A stretch of DNA of 64,000 nt from Fusibacillus kribbianus (GTDB lineage: Bacteria; Bacillota; Clostridia; Lachnospirales; Lachnospiraceae): contig NZ_JASGBQ010000007.1 in NCBI RefSeq assembly GCF_030053595.1, positions 26,519-90,518 of the forward strand. Direction: 5' to 3'. The notes under the pieces are model-generated. The model had not been told where the DNA came from. It was given only the letters and a program-made list of their open reading frames with translations, and made no database searches. The position numbers were made by a program, and so were the translations under genes. Numbering within the stretch: position 1 is the stretch's first letter; each line of letters opens with the position of its first letter. Positions 19,705 to 28,171 of this stretch are shown piece by piece.

Positions 19705-20226
19705 CTATTTCTTTCCGAGAATATCTGCCATTTTTCGAAGCATATCAATGCGGGATTGTTCCTGAGGGCTCATGCGGCTTTTTAACAGATTGACGATCAG
19801 ATCTGTTTCTGCGTCACTGAACTGAAGCCCCATGGAGTTGGCGTTTTTGTTGGCGGATATCAGAAAGGGAAGAAGGGTATCCATGGATTTGCCGCCGGAC
19901 TGGGAGGCCAGCTCCGAAAGAAAGGCCAGTTTTTTTAAATCCATATTCTTTAAGGTTGGGTCATTCTGCCAGCCGGCCTGATTCTGAGTGCTGGATTGCC
20001 CTTGAAAACCGGCCTGATTCTGAGGGGTGGCCTGCCCCTGGAAGCCGGTTCGATCCTGACTGCCTGATCGGTTTTGGCTGTCGTTTGGCGGACTTTCCTG
20101 GCTGTGGCGGGGCTTCTGTTCCCAGGATTGATTTTGAGGCTGGGGATAATCGGGATTCTGGCTTGAGGGCTGTTCCGGCTGCTGACCGGGATATGGATTT
20201 CTGTAGGGATTGTAATAGTCGCTCAT
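19705..20226 (-). CDS. Unknown Pro/Gln-rich protein
   Basis: I do not recognise a named family. The first about 90 of 173 residues are low-complexity, rich in P, Q, N and S (YNPYRNPYPGQQPEQP, then repeats of QNQAGFQGQ), while the C-terminal 80 residues look like a folded helical domain (MDLKKLAFLSELASQSGGKS, then SPQEQSRIDMLRKMADILG). No signal peptide or membrane helix. The start ATG at 20226 has AAAGGAG before it. It follows the next minus-strand gene (20273) after 46 bases, and both share the theme of a helical domain plus a Pro/Ser-rich linker, so they probably work together. Confidence 0.7.
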   Translation of the reverse strand: MSDYYNPYRNPYPGQQPEQPSSQNPDYPQPQNQSWEQKPRHSQESPPNDSQNRSGSQDRTGFQGQATPQNQAGFQGQSSTQNQAGWQNDPTLKNMDLKKLAFLSELASQSGGKSMDTLLPFLISANKNANSMGLQFSDAETDLIVNLLKSRMSPQEQSRIDMLRKMADILGKK

Positions 20227-20272
20227 GACAGACTTCTCCTTTCAAAGAATGATGTATGGACGATTGGACAGA

Positions 20273-20779
20273 CTATGTGTTGTGGAACAGGGATCGGTAG
20301 GAATCAAACAGTGCCTGTTTTTCCGGAGGAAGGGAATTACGGATCTGGCTGCCAAGATCGGAATCCGGAGATGGATTGGCCGGCGCACCAGTCGGAGATT
20401 CCCGGGGGGACGCTGCAGAGTTCTGGGGAGAAGTCTGAGACATCTGCTCATATAGGCTGGAAAGCTGGATGAACTGCTGAAACTGTTCAAAGGCCTTTTT
20501 CTGCTCAGGACTTCCGTAATCCTTGATCTCACTCAGAATATCAAAAAAGCCTCGCTTTGGTACACCTTCTGCGGCAGAGCAGATGCTCAGTGCCTCCATA
20601 CGGTCAGGGGAAGAGAAAAGCCTAACGGTATTTTGGAGCTCCTGAAGCTTGATCAGAAGGGAGAGAAGACGTCTTTGTCCGGAAGGAAAATATGAAAGAG
20701 CCGCCTTCAGCATCTGAAGGTTGTAGCTGCAGGTCATTTTATCAAATTCAGTTGCCTTTAAATCTTCCTGCTGCAACAC
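20273..20779 (-). CDS. Unknown helical protein
   Basis: Unrecognised 168-residue protein, first gene of a two-gene minus-strand unit. The N-terminal 110 residues are predicted mostly helical (SYNLQMLKAALSYFPSGQRR, FFDILSEIKDYGSPEQKKAF); then comes a Pro/Ser-rich linker (SPQNSAASPRESPTGAPANP) and a short helical end. The likely start is TTG at 20779, with GGTGAGGTG before it; the first internal ATG would remove 14 residues. No signal or membrane segment. No function can be assigned. Confidence 0.6.
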   Translation of the reverse strand: MLQQEDLKATEFDKMTCSYNLQMLKAALSYFPSGQRRLLSLLIKLQELQNTVRLFSSPDRMEALSICSAAEGVPKRGFFDILSEIKDYGSPEQKKAFEQFQQFIQLSSLYEQMSQTSPQNSAASPRESPTGAPANPSPDSDLGSQIRNSLPPEKQALFDSYRSLFHNT

Positions 20780-20922
20780 AGCACCTCACCACTTTCATCT
20801 GTTCAGTGTATGCGCAGGCACAGAGGATTATGAGTGCAGACGGAAAAAACGGATTGCCGGGAGCGGGCAGGGAAAAAGCCGCATACAATAGCAATAAGCA
20901 GGAATCCTGGAGAGGAGTCCCC

Positions 20923-21069
20923 ATGAAAACCAAGCTTATCATTGATGAAGATTCCGTTTATGAAATAGATGAAGAGTGTGATCAGGTCCGGGAGGAGCAG
21001 GAAAGGAACAGGAGAGAAAGAAGGCAGAGATCCGGCTGGCCCGGAAAAAGAAAACGGGAAAAGAGATGA
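20923..21069 (+). CDS. Small highly charged protein
   Basis: A 48-residue protein starting MKTKLIIDEDSVYEIDEEC and continuing as a dense run of R, E and K to a basic end. The ATG at 20923 is preceded by GGAGAGGAG; the upstream extension of this frame has no ribosome site and odd composition. The opening resembles small conserved proteins in other Lachnospiraceae genomes, from memory. Function unknown; the charge suggests nucleic-acid or ribosome contact, but nothing proves it. It converges on htpG. Confidence 0.5.
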   Translation: MKTKLIIDEDSVYEIDEECDQVREEQERNRRERRQRSGWPGKRKREKR

Positions 21070-21078
21070 AAAAGAAAG

Positions 21079-21126
21079 TGGGATGCTGCCCGGTAGATTA
21101 CATATATCTACTTTTGCAGCATCCCA
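21079..21126 (-). terminator. Terminator of htpG
   Basis: Eleven-base stem TGGGATGCTGC/GCAGCATCCCA with an inner GTAGAT/ATCTAC stem. On the minus strand it is followed by CTTTCTTTTTC, 20 bases after the htpG stop. Confidence 0.8.
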
Positions 21127-21145
21127 TGACTGTTGTCGGTATCGT

Positions 21146-23155
21146 TTATTTTGCCAGCTTCAGCATAATATCGTTGGATCGGGTTACAAATTTGCTCATG
21201 CGCTCCGGTGACAGACTGCCGTGGGAGAGCAGGGCAAGATCATAAAGCTGTTCACAGAAGGCGGAAGTGTCCTCACCGTCAGCGTGGTCCAGAACGTAGG
21301 TCACCAGCGGGTGGTTGGCGTTAAGAACCAGGCTTTCGGAGGCACCGAACATATCCAGATTCATATCACCCATGTTATACATCTTCATCATATCCTGCAT
21401 CCGGCGGCCTTCTTCGGAAAGGGTGACGACAGAAGCAATATCAGGATTTTTCAGCTTTTCAACCTTGACATCCAGCTTATCATTATCGAGGGCTTTCCGG
21501 AAGATTTCTGTCAGCTTGTCGGTCATGGCAGTCATGGATTCCTTATCCTCTTCCCTAGTCTCTTCCTTGAATGCCTTGTCCAGATCGGTATCGATCCTCA
21601 GGAAGTGAACATCCTCATTTTTCTGCTCCACGTGGCTGATGAAGGGAGCGTCGATGGCATGGGTCAGGATGACAGCGTCGATACCGGCATCCTTAAACAT
21701 CTTGATATACTGGCTCTGGGCTTTTTCATCGGTCACATAGAAGACGGTATTCTCATGAGCCTCCTTGTTTTCCTCCAGACACTCAGCCAGGGTCAGATAT
21801 CTGCCCTCCAGATTCTTGAAGAGGATGCAGTCCTTGATCTTTTCCTCAAATTTTTCATCGCGGATGTAGCCGTATTTGATAAAGGGACTTAAATCATCCC
21901 AGTATTTCTCATAGTTTTCTTTCTCGACCTTGTACATGCCGGTCAGCTTGTCAGCCACCTTCTTGGTGATGTAATCAGAGATCTTCTTCACGAAGCCGTC
22001 GTTCTGCAGGGCGCTTCTGGAAACGTTGAGGGGCAGGTCGGGGCAGTCGATGACGCCTTTTAAGAGCATCAGGAATTCGGGAATAACCTCCTTGATATTG
22101 TCCGCCACAAATACCTGATTGTTGTAAAGCTTGATGGTGCCCTCAATGCTTTCATACTGGGATCCGATCTTCGGGAAGTACAGGATGCCCTTTAAATTGA
22201 AGGGATAATCCATGTTCAGATGGATCCAGAACAGAGGCTCCTTGTAATCGTTGAATACGGTACGGTAGAATTTTTTGTATTCCTCGTCGGTACACTCGTT
22301 GGGATGCCTGGTCCACAGAGGATGAATATCATTGATGGGGACAGGGCGCTTGTGGATCTTGGCAAGCTCTCTTCTGGGGGAGATCTCCACCGTTTCCTTC
22401 TCGCCGTTTTCATTTTCCCGTTCCTCAGTCTTTGCTTCCTCTACGGTACGTTCCACGACCACATCCCTGTCGGTCACTTCGCTGGCATCGATGGTTTCAA
22501 ACTCCTGGGGAGCGTTGGCCTTTTCCAGATAAATATTTACAGGCATGAAGGAACAATATTTGGTCATAACCTCTCTTGCCTTGTATTCGTTGGCGAATTC
22601 CAGACTGTCCTCATTCAGGTAAAGGGTGATCTCGGTACCGAAATCCTCCTTGTCACCCTCGGCCATGGCAAATTCCTGACCGCCGTCAGATTCCCAGTGA
22701 ACGGCGGGAGCATCGGCACGGTAGGATTTGGTATCGATGGTGACCTTATCCGCAACCATGAAGGCGGAATAGAAGCCCAGACCGAAATGTCCGATGATCT
22801 GATCCTCGTTGGTCTTGTCCTTGTATTTTTCCAGGAAATCCTTTGCTCCGGAGAAAGCAATCTGATTGATGTATTCGTCCAGCTCTTCAAAGGTCATGCC
22901 GAGACCATTATCCTTGAAGGTGATGGTTTTTCCGTCAGGGTCAACGGTTACCAGAATCTTGAATTCTGTATCCTCCGGAATTTCAAACTCGCCCATCATA
23001 TCCAGCTTCTTCAGCTTTGTGATGGCGTCGCAGCCGTTGGAGATCAGTTCCCGGTAGAAAATATCGTGGTCACTGTAAAGCCACTTCTTTATGATAGGAA
23101 ATATGTTTTCACTGTTAATAGATAAATTGCCCTGTTTTTCCGGCATATCTGTCAC
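21146..23155 (-). CDS. htpG: Molecular chaperone Hsp90
   Basis: Bacterial Hsp90, 669 residues. The N-terminal GHKL ATPase motifs are present: ELISNGCDAITK (helix with the Mg-binding Asn), KDNGLGM, and GHFGLGFYSAF, followed by the middle domain with the FWIHLNMDYPFNLKG segment and LPLNVSRSALQ. The C-terminal dimerisation domain is shorter than in E. coli but normal for clostridia. It is a single-gene unit with a sigma-A promoter and a CIRCE operator directly upstream, so it should be under HrcA heat-shock control rather than the HrcA-independent control known for B. subtilis htpG. Confidence 0.95.
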   Translation of the reverse strand: MTDMPEKQGNLSINSENIFPIIKKWLYSDHDIFYRELISNGCDAITKLKKLDMMGEFEIPEDTEFKILVTVDPDGKTITFKDNGLGMTFEELDEYINQIAFSGAKDFLEKYKDKTNEDQIIGHFGLGFYSAFMVADKVTIDTKSYRADAPAVHWESDGGQEFAMAEGDKEDFGTEITLYLNEDSLEFANEYKAREVMTKYCSFMPVNIYLEKANAPQEFETIDASEVTDRDVVVERTVEEAKTEERENENGEKETVEISPRRELAKIHKRPVPINDIHPLWTRHPNECTDEEYKKFYRTVFNDYKEPLFWIHLNMDYPFNLKGILYFPKIGSQYESIEGTIKLYNNQVFVADNIKEVIPEFLMLLKGVIDCPDLPLNVSRSALQNDGFVKKISDYITKKVADKLTGMYKVEKENYEKYWDDLSPFIKYGYIRDEKFEEKIKDCILFKNLEGRYLTLAECLEENKEAHENTVFYVTDEKAQSQYIKMFKDAGIDAVILTHAIDAPFISHVEQKNEDVHFLRIDTDLDKAFKEETREEDKESMTAMTDKLTEIFRKALDNDKLDVKVEKLKNPDIASVVTLSEEGRRMQDMMKMYNMGDMNLDMFGASESLVLNANHPLVTYVLDHADGEDTSAFCEQLYDLALLSHGSLSPERMSKFVTRSNDIMLKLAK

Positions 23156-23210
23156 ACCTTTCTTTTAATTTTATTGTCTGAGAGGCTTCTGCCTCAGTGG
23201 ATTATGATCT

Positions 23211-23239
23211 ATTGTAATACCGACAGAAACAAAAGTCAA
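23211..23239 (-). promoter_or_regulatory. Promoter of htpG
   Basis: On the minus strand TTGACT (23239-23234), 17-base spacer, TACAAT (23216-23211), immediately downstream of the CIRCE element. Confidence 0.85.
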
Positions 23240-23246
23240 GAAAAAA

Positions 23247-23273
23247 TTAGCACTCATCACGGATGAGTGCTAA
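23247..23273 (-). promoter_or_regulatory. CIRCE operator (HrcA binding site)
   Basis: Perfect match to the consensus arms: TTAGCACTC, nine bases, GAGTGCTAA. It lies just upstream of the htpG -35 box. HrcA repression through CIRCE is established for groESL and dnaK operons; here it applies to htpG. Confidence 0.93.
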
Positions 23274-23305
23274 TAATTTTATAAAATTTTCTGTATTTTT
23301 GTCAT

Positions 23306-23803
23306 TTACAGTTCCTCAAAAGGGATTTTCCGGGACCGAAAAAAGCGTTTTACCGCGTCATCCCAGATATGCTCCAGGGTTTTATCCATGATGAAGGAGG
23401 TGAAAGAGAGTCCGGTGGTGCAGGTAATGGCTCCCTGTTCATAACGAACATTCAAAAACAGACCCCCGATCTGATCAACAGAAAAAGCAAGACCGTTTCC
23501 TGAAATCAGTTTTTCTGTGTTGGAACGGGAAAGAACAAAGACAAGCTTAAACTGCTCCGGCAGCTGCGTCCCTTTGATGATTTGAAAACAGAGGGGCTTT
23601 AACAGGGACCAGCGGGCCAGATCGTGCTGCTCCATGGCTTCCCACTGGCTGTCAGTGAAATAGTCTTTGTGGAGGGCGCCATCGATGGAAATGGCAGTTC
23701 CGGTGGTAAAGGAAGCCTGAGACAGTAGAAAGGAGTCAAAGGTGTCCTGCAAAAACAGCATGGAAGTGAACGTTTTTTTTTCAGAAATATTCAGTGCGAT
23801 CAT
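23306..23803 (-). CDS. Unknown protein, DUF5721-like
   Basis: A 165-residue cytoplasmic protein that resembles, from memory, the DUF5721 family of Lachnospiraceae (opening MIALNISEKKTFTSMLFLQDTFDSFLL and the IDGALHKDYFT segment). It has no signal peptide or membrane helix. I start at the ATG ending at 23803, preceded by AAGGAGG eight bases away; the frame runs further upstream without support. It is divergent from the aminopeptidase gene. Function is unknown. Confidence 0.65.
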   Translation of the reverse strand: MIALNISEKKTFTSMLFLQDTFDSFLLSQASFTTGTAISIDGALHKDYFTDSQWEAMEQHDLARWSLLKPLCFQIIKGTQLPEQFKLVFVLSRSNTEKLISGNGLAFSVDQIGGLFLNVRYEQGAITCTTGLSFTSFIMDKTLEHIWDDAVKRFFRSRKIPFEEL

Positions 23804-23950
23804 GGAAACCTCCTTATTATGTACAGTATAGAAGAAAAACGGAAAAAAGGGAAGTGGTTTCTTCGAGTGGAAAACTGTGTTATAATGGGCGAAGCAGGAG
23901 GGCGTAAAAGCCCTGATCGGCGGACTATCTGACAACGGAGGAAACAGCTT

Positions 23951-25258
23951 ATGAACGAAAGAAACCAGAGCCTTGACGGACTTATGGATTATATTGAAAA
24001 GGGGGTGTCACCTTTTCACACGGTGCAGAGAGCGGCAGAGGATTTTGCCATGGCCGGCTACGAGGAGCTTTCGCTTTGTGATAACTGGCAGTTAAACAGG
24101 GGCGGATGTTATTATGTGAAGGCATATGATTCGTCGTTGTTTGCTTTCCGGATCAACAAGGGCTTCGCCAGACTCCAGAGCTTCCGGATAGCAGCGGCTC
24201 ACACTGACTGGCCCTGCATGCGCATAAAGAGTGCACCGGATCTGTCACAGGGGACATATGCGAAGCTCAATGTGGAAACCTACGGAGGTCCGATCCTGAA
24301 TACCTGGCTGGACAGGCCGCTGTCGGCGGCAGGCCGGGTAGTTTTAAGGGGAGAAAGCTGTTTTTCACCGGTAACCAGACTGGTGGACTTTAAACGACCC
24401 ATCTGTACCATTCCAAATCTGGCGATCCATATGAACCATGATATCAACAAGGGAATTGAATTAAACAAGCAGAAGGATATGGCTCCGCTCATCGGTCAGG
24501 CTCTTGCCGGGGAACTGAATCAGAAGGATTATTTTATCCGGATCCTTGCCGAAGAGATGGGAGTATCGCCGGAGGATATCCTGTTTTTTGAGCTTTCTGT
24601 TTATAATTGCGACAAGCCGGATATCCTTGGAGGGAAGGGAGAATTTTTGTCGGCTCCCCGCCTTGACAATCTGACCAGCGTGAAAGCCTGTGTGGACGGC
24701 CTTCTGGCAGGAACCGAACGGAGAGGCGGCATCGATATGGCAGTTCTGTTTGACCATGAGGAGATCGGCAGCAGGACAAAGCAGGGAGCAGGGTCAGTGC
24801 TTCTTCCTATGATAATGGAAAAGATCTGCCGTTCTTTCGGTTATACCGATGAGGACTGCTTAAACAGCAGGCTGAAAAGTTTTTTCCTTTCGGTAGATGT
24901 GGCCCACGGAATTCATCCAAGCCAGCCGGATAAGAGTGACGTGACGAATCTGGTGTATCTGAACGGCGGTGTGGCAATCAAGGCGGAGAGCAACCAGAAA
25001 TACGCCACCGACGGGGAAGCAATTGCGGTCGTCCGCAGTCTCTGCGACAAATACGGGATTCCCAGTCAGTTGTTTGCCAACCGGTCTGATGTGGGAAGCG
25101 GCAGTACCCTGGGATCCATTGCCTCATCCTTTGCGGTAATGAGAACCGCAGATATCGGCATTCCTCTTCTTGCCATGCATTCAGCCCGGGAGCTTATGGG
25201 GGTCGGGGATGAGGCGGCGCTCACCGGACTTTTGAAAGCCTATTGGAATGAGCAGTAG
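23951..25258 (+). CDS. M18 family aminopeptidase
   Basis: Zinc aminopeptidase of the M18 family (aspartyl aminopeptidase-like, apeB group), 435 residues, cytosolic, typically forming a large tetrahedral dodecamer. Recognisable metal and catalytic segments: AAHTDWP near residue 79, FDHEEIGSRT near 268, DVAHGIHPS near 315 and LAMHSARELMG near the C-terminus. The ATG follows GGAGGAAACAGCTT. It is monocistronic with a TATAAT box at 23881-23886 but a weak -35. It probably trims acidic or neutral N-terminal residues from peptides. Confidence 0.92.
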   Translation: MNERNQSLDGLMDYIEKGVSPFHTVQRAAEDFAMAGYEELSLCDNWQLNRGGCYYVKAYDSSLFAFRINKGFARLQSFRIAAAHTDWPCMRIKSAPDLSQGTYAKLNVETYGGPILNTWLDRPLSAAGRVVLRGESCFSPVTRLVDFKRPICTIPNLAIHMNHDINKGIELNKQKDMAPLIGQALAGELNQKDYFIRILAEEMGVSPEDILFFELSVYNCDKPDILGGKGEFLSAPRLDNLTSVKACVDGLLAGTERRGGIDMAVLFDHEEIGSRTKQGAGSVLLPMIMEKICRSFGYTDEDCLNSRLKSFFLSVDVAHGIHPSQPDKSDVTNLVYLNGGVAIKAESNQKYATDGEAIAVVRSLCDKYGIPSQLFANRSDVGSGSTLGSIASSFAVMRTADIGIPLLAMHSARELMGVGDEAALTGLLKAYWNEQ

Positions 25259-25412
25259 GGAAAGCCTGACGGCCTTTATGGAATCTTAACACAGAAGTTA
25301 AAAAACCCTCTTTTCAAATGCAATATCCTGTGCTATCATAAATAGTAATGAAAACTACATGGAATGGTAAAAGATTCAAATAAAAGTAGTTGGGAAGTAC
25401 AGGAGGAAAGAC

Positions 25413-26249
25413 GTGAATTACAAAATAATAGTTGACAGCTGCTGCGATCTGACAGAGGAATGGAAGGCAGACAGCCATTTTCAGATTATTCCCCTGACTT
25501 TGCAGGTGGGAAACCGCTTTATCACTGACGACGAAAATTTTAACCAGGCAGAATATCTGGAACTGGTACGGACCACACCCAGCTGTCCCAAAACGGCATG
25601 TCCTTCCCCGGAGGCCTTTAAAAAGGCTTATGACTGTGATGCGGAGGCGGTATTTGTGGTGACACTTTCCCAGCATCTGAGCGGTACCTACAACAGCGCG
25701 GTGCTGGGCCGCAGTCTTTATCTGGAAGAGAAAGGAGATAAACAGATCGCCGTATTCAGCTCCGATTCGGCTTCTGTGGGTGAGGCAAAAATCGCTTTTA
25801 AAATCCGGGAGCTTGCAGAAGCGGGAAAAGGCTTTGAGGAGATCGTGAAAGAGGTGTCTGATTTCCGGGATCACATGAATACCTATTTTGTTCTGGAAAC
25901 GCTGGATTATCTGAAGAAGAACGGCAGACTTACGGGCCTTCAGGCATTGTTCGCCACGGCGCTCAATATCAAGCCGGTCATGGGTGCTGACAAGGGCGTG
26001 ATCATTAAGAAGGATCAGGCGAGAGGCATCGACAAGGCACTTGCAAAGATGGCAAAGTGGATCGCTGCAGAGGCAAAGGAGGCGGGAAATAAGACTCTTG
26101 CTATTGCCCATACCAACTGCCCGGAGCGGGCCCAGAAGGTGAAGGAACAGATCTTAAGCCTCATCAGAGTGAAGGATGTATATATGGTAAATACCGCGGG
26201 CGTCAGCACAACCTATGCCGGCGATGGCGGGATTATCATAGCATTATAA
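25413..26249 (+). CDS. DegV family fatty-acid-binding protein
   Basis: DegV/FakB-type protein, 278 residues. Relatives bind a fatty acid and present it to FakA kinase for incorporation into phospholipid. The family marks are IVDSCCDLTEEW at the start, TACPSPEAF, the LSGTYNSAVLG lipid-binding segment and the VNTAGVSTTYAGDGGIIIAL end. The start codon is GTG at 25413, with AGGAGG before it; a TATCAT box lies upstream at 25332-25337. No fakA gene is nearby. The fatty acid preference is unknown. Confidence 0.9.
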   Translation: MNYKIIVDSCCDLTEEWKADSHFQIIPLTLQVGNRFITDDENFNQAEYLELVRTTPSCPKTACPSPEAFKKAYDCDAEAVFVVTLSQHLSGTYNSAVLGRSLYLEEKGDKQIAVFSSDSASVGEAKIAFKIRELAEAGKGFEEIVKEVSDFRDHMNTYFVLETLDYLKKNGRLTGLQALFATALNIKPVMGADKGVIIKKDQARGIDKALAKMAKWIAAEAKEAGNKTLAIAHTNCPERAQKVKEQILSLIRVKDVYMVNTAGVSTTYAGDGGIIIAL

Positions 26250-26265
26250 AGGAACAGAGCATATG

Positions 26266-26314
26266 AGCTGTCGTATCGCGGATCTCAGGATCCATTGATG
26301 CGGCAGCTTTTTTT
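26266..26314 (+). terminator. Terminator after the DegV gene
   Basis: AGCTGTCG...CGGCAGCT outer stem with an inner GGATC/GATCC stem, followed by seven T residues. Confidence 0.8.
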
Positions 26315-26453
26315 GGATCAGAATTATTGACGGCAATGGCTTATTTTGTTATTATTAAAACACATATCTGGGAAAACTTCTAAACCGTTCGGTTGCCGAA
26401 TCCCCATATGAATTCATTTTAATTTTATACAATCTGACAGGAGGACTATGCCT

Positions 26454-27329
26454 ATGACCAACAACAGGTTGAGAGATCATTTTCCGATGCTTCGGGACAG
26501 GGAGGAGTTTTTAAATTTTTGTACGGGAATCCGAGGGGTAAAGGTTCTTTATGACTGCTTTTTTAAAGAAATTTTCAATCCGGATGAGAAACCGGAGCGG
26601 CTGGAACGATTGCTTTCCCTTCTTCTTGAAAATGAAGTTAGAATTCTCCATGTACTTCCCAATGAATCAGGCGGAATCGCTGCGGAGGGTGCGCTTCTGG
26701 TCATGGACATCGTAGTACAGCTTGCAGACGGAAGTATTGTCAATATTGAAATCCAGCACACCTGGATCCATAGGGTCAGTCCAAGATCCGATACGGGAGT
26801 CCAGCTGGAACTTTTGCAGGATTATCTGTTTGTTGCCCTTGACATCTTCCGGAAAAACCTTCAAAATAAAGCCAAGGAAACCATAAATGAACTTGAGGCA
26901 TGGTTGATTTTTCTGTGCGTGGATGACCCGGAATGGATCACAGAGCTGACGGAATCCAGACCGGAGTTTCAGGCGTTTTACAGGGAAATCTACGAGATGT
27001 GCCGGAATACGGAGCGTGTTATGGGATTGTTTTCAGAAGAACTGGCGATTATGGATAAAAATACAGCACAGTACATGATTGACGAAATGCAGGAGCAGCT
27101 TGATGAGCAGAAGCGGCTTTTTGACCAACAGGAAAAACTTCTTGGTGAACGGGAAAGGCGTCTTGACGAGCAGGGAAAACGTCTTGACGAGCAGGAAAAA
27201 CGTCTTGACGAAAAAGAGAAGCTCCTTGATGAAAAAGGAGCAGTAATCGCGAAACAGGAGAATGAGATTCTTGCATTGCGTCAGCAGATTGAAGAGCTTA
27301 CAAAGCGTTTAAATGAGGAGAAACCATGA
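26454..27329 (+). CDS. PD-(D/E)XK transposase-family protein, internally shortened
   Basis: Resembles the PD-(D/E)XK nuclease-family 'transposase' proteins (PF12784/Rpn-like) that are abundant in Lachnospiraceae. The N-terminal block FLNFCTGIRGVKVLYDCFFKE and the nuclease segment MDIVVQLADGSIVNIEIQ are present. In relatives as I remember them, about 70 residues separate that segment from the SDTG.ELELLQ.YLF block; here only HTWIHRVSPR lies between, so an in-frame internal deletion is likely. A heptad-like coiled coil (LDEQEKR units) ends the protein. ATG 26454 sits nine bases after AGGAGG; ATG 26448 is only three bases away. Activity is doubtful. Confidence 0.7.
   Translation: MTNNRLRDHFPMLRDREEFLNFCTGIRGVKVLYDCFFKEIFNPDEKPERLERLLSLLLENEVRILHVLPNESGGIAAEGALLVMDIVVQLADGSIVNIEIQHTWIHRVSPRSDTGVQLELLQDYLFVALDIFRKNLQNKAKETINELEAWLIFLCVDDPEWITELTESRPEFQAFYREIYEMCRNTERVMGLFSEELAIMDKNTAQYMIDEMQEQLDEQKRLFDQQEKLLGERERRLDEQGKRLDEQEKRLDEKEKLLDEKGAVIAKQENEILALRQQIEELTKRLNEEKP
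27155..27238 (+). repeat. 21-bp coding repeat (LDEQEKR)
   Basis: Four 21-base units, such as CGTCTTGACGAGCAGG plus AAAA-rich ends, encode seven-residue coiled-coil units in the transposase-family gene. Unit number may vary by slippage while keeping the frame. Confidence 0.75.
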
Positions 27330-27337
27330 TATAGCAG

Positions 27338-27362
27338 GAGGGTGTCCCGGGAGGACACCCTC
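27338..27362 (+). terminator. Terminator-like stem
   Basis: GAGGGTGTCC/GGACACCCTC stem with a four-base loop between two convergent genes; TATTTGTT follows on the + side. Weak T tract. Confidence 0.55.
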
Positions 27363-27370
27363 GGTATTTG

Positions 27371-28171
27371 TTACCGTTTTCCGGCAAATTTCTTTTCCAG
27401 AAGCGAAATGATCCGGTAAAAGATCATGGAGAGGATACAGAGGATCACAATGCTCATCATGACAATGTCCATTTTGAAGACCTGGCTTCCGTAGATGATC
27501 AGATACCCCAGTCCTTTGTTGGCAGCCAAGAATTCACCGATGATGACGCCAACCAGACAGAGACCGATATTTACCTTCATGTTGTTGATGATGAGGGGGA
27601 TGGCACTGGGGACGAGGACCTTGAACAGTACGTCCCGACGATTTCCTCCCAGAGTATAGATCAGCTTGATTTTATCCGGGTCCACCTGCTTGAAGCCGGT
27701 GTGAAGGGTCATAACAGAACCAAATACAGCTACGGAAACAGCGGCGGCAACGATGGTCTTTACGTTATTTCCCAGCCACACGATGAGAACGGGAGCAAGG
27801 GCCGATTTGGGAAGACTGTTTAACATGACCAGATAAGGCTCCAGAAGCTCTGCCAAAGAGGGAAAGCCCCAGAGAACCATGGCAGTGAAAAGACCGATGA
27901 CCATGACAAGAAGAAAGCTTCCGAAGGTCTCCGTAAGCGTGATACCGATGTGAAGAAACAGGCTGCCGTCCTTTGCCATTTCAAAAAAAGTCTTTGCCAT
28001 TCGGGAGGGGCTGCTGAAGATGAAATCATTGAGAAGACCCAGTCGGGCAAAGAACTCCCAGGAACCGACAAAGAGTATAAATAAAAGAAGCTGTCCTGCA
28101 AGCACTACATAGCGGTGGCGGGAACGGGCCCGCAGGTAATTGGCCTGGGCCGTGGAAAGAGGCTTATCCAT
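27371..28171 (-). CDS. ABC transporter permease, SsuC/TauC/ThiX type
   Basis: A 266-residue permease of the BPD_transp_1 family used for sulfonates, taurine, nitrate or thiamine precursors. The cytoplasmic loop that docks the ATPase has the EAA-like motif TLGGNRRDVLFKVLVPSAIP near residue 190. Helices are visible at about 25-45, 75-100, 108-130, 140-160 and 225-250. The ATPase gene upstream overlaps its start by eight bases. No gene for a substrate-binding lipoprotein lies on either side, which these importers normally need, so the substrate cannot be guessed and the binder must come from elsewhere or be lost. Confidence 0.87.
   Translation of the reverse strand: MDKPLSTAQANYLRARSRHRYVVLAGQLLLFILFVGSWEFFARLGLLNDFIFSSPSRMAKTFFEMAKDGSLFLHIGITLTETFGSFLLVMVIGLFTAMVLWGFPSLAELLEPYLVMLNSLPKSALAPVLIVWLGNNVKTIVAAAVSVAVFGSVMTLHTGFKQVDPDKIKLIYTLGGNRRDVLFKVLVPSAIPLIINNMKVNIGLCLVGVIIGEFLAANKGLGYLIIYGSQVFKMDIVMMSIVILCILSMIFYRIISLLEKKFAGKR

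Noticed and set aside
22220..23125. Open frame of 301 codons on the + strand
   Set aside because: Shadow of the htpG coding strand; htpG is unmistakable on the other strand.
23247..23273. CIRCE dyad read as a terminator of a gene upstream of htpG
   Set aside because: It matches the HrcA operator exactly, including the nine-base spacer, and lies next to the htpG promoter; the T tract is poor.
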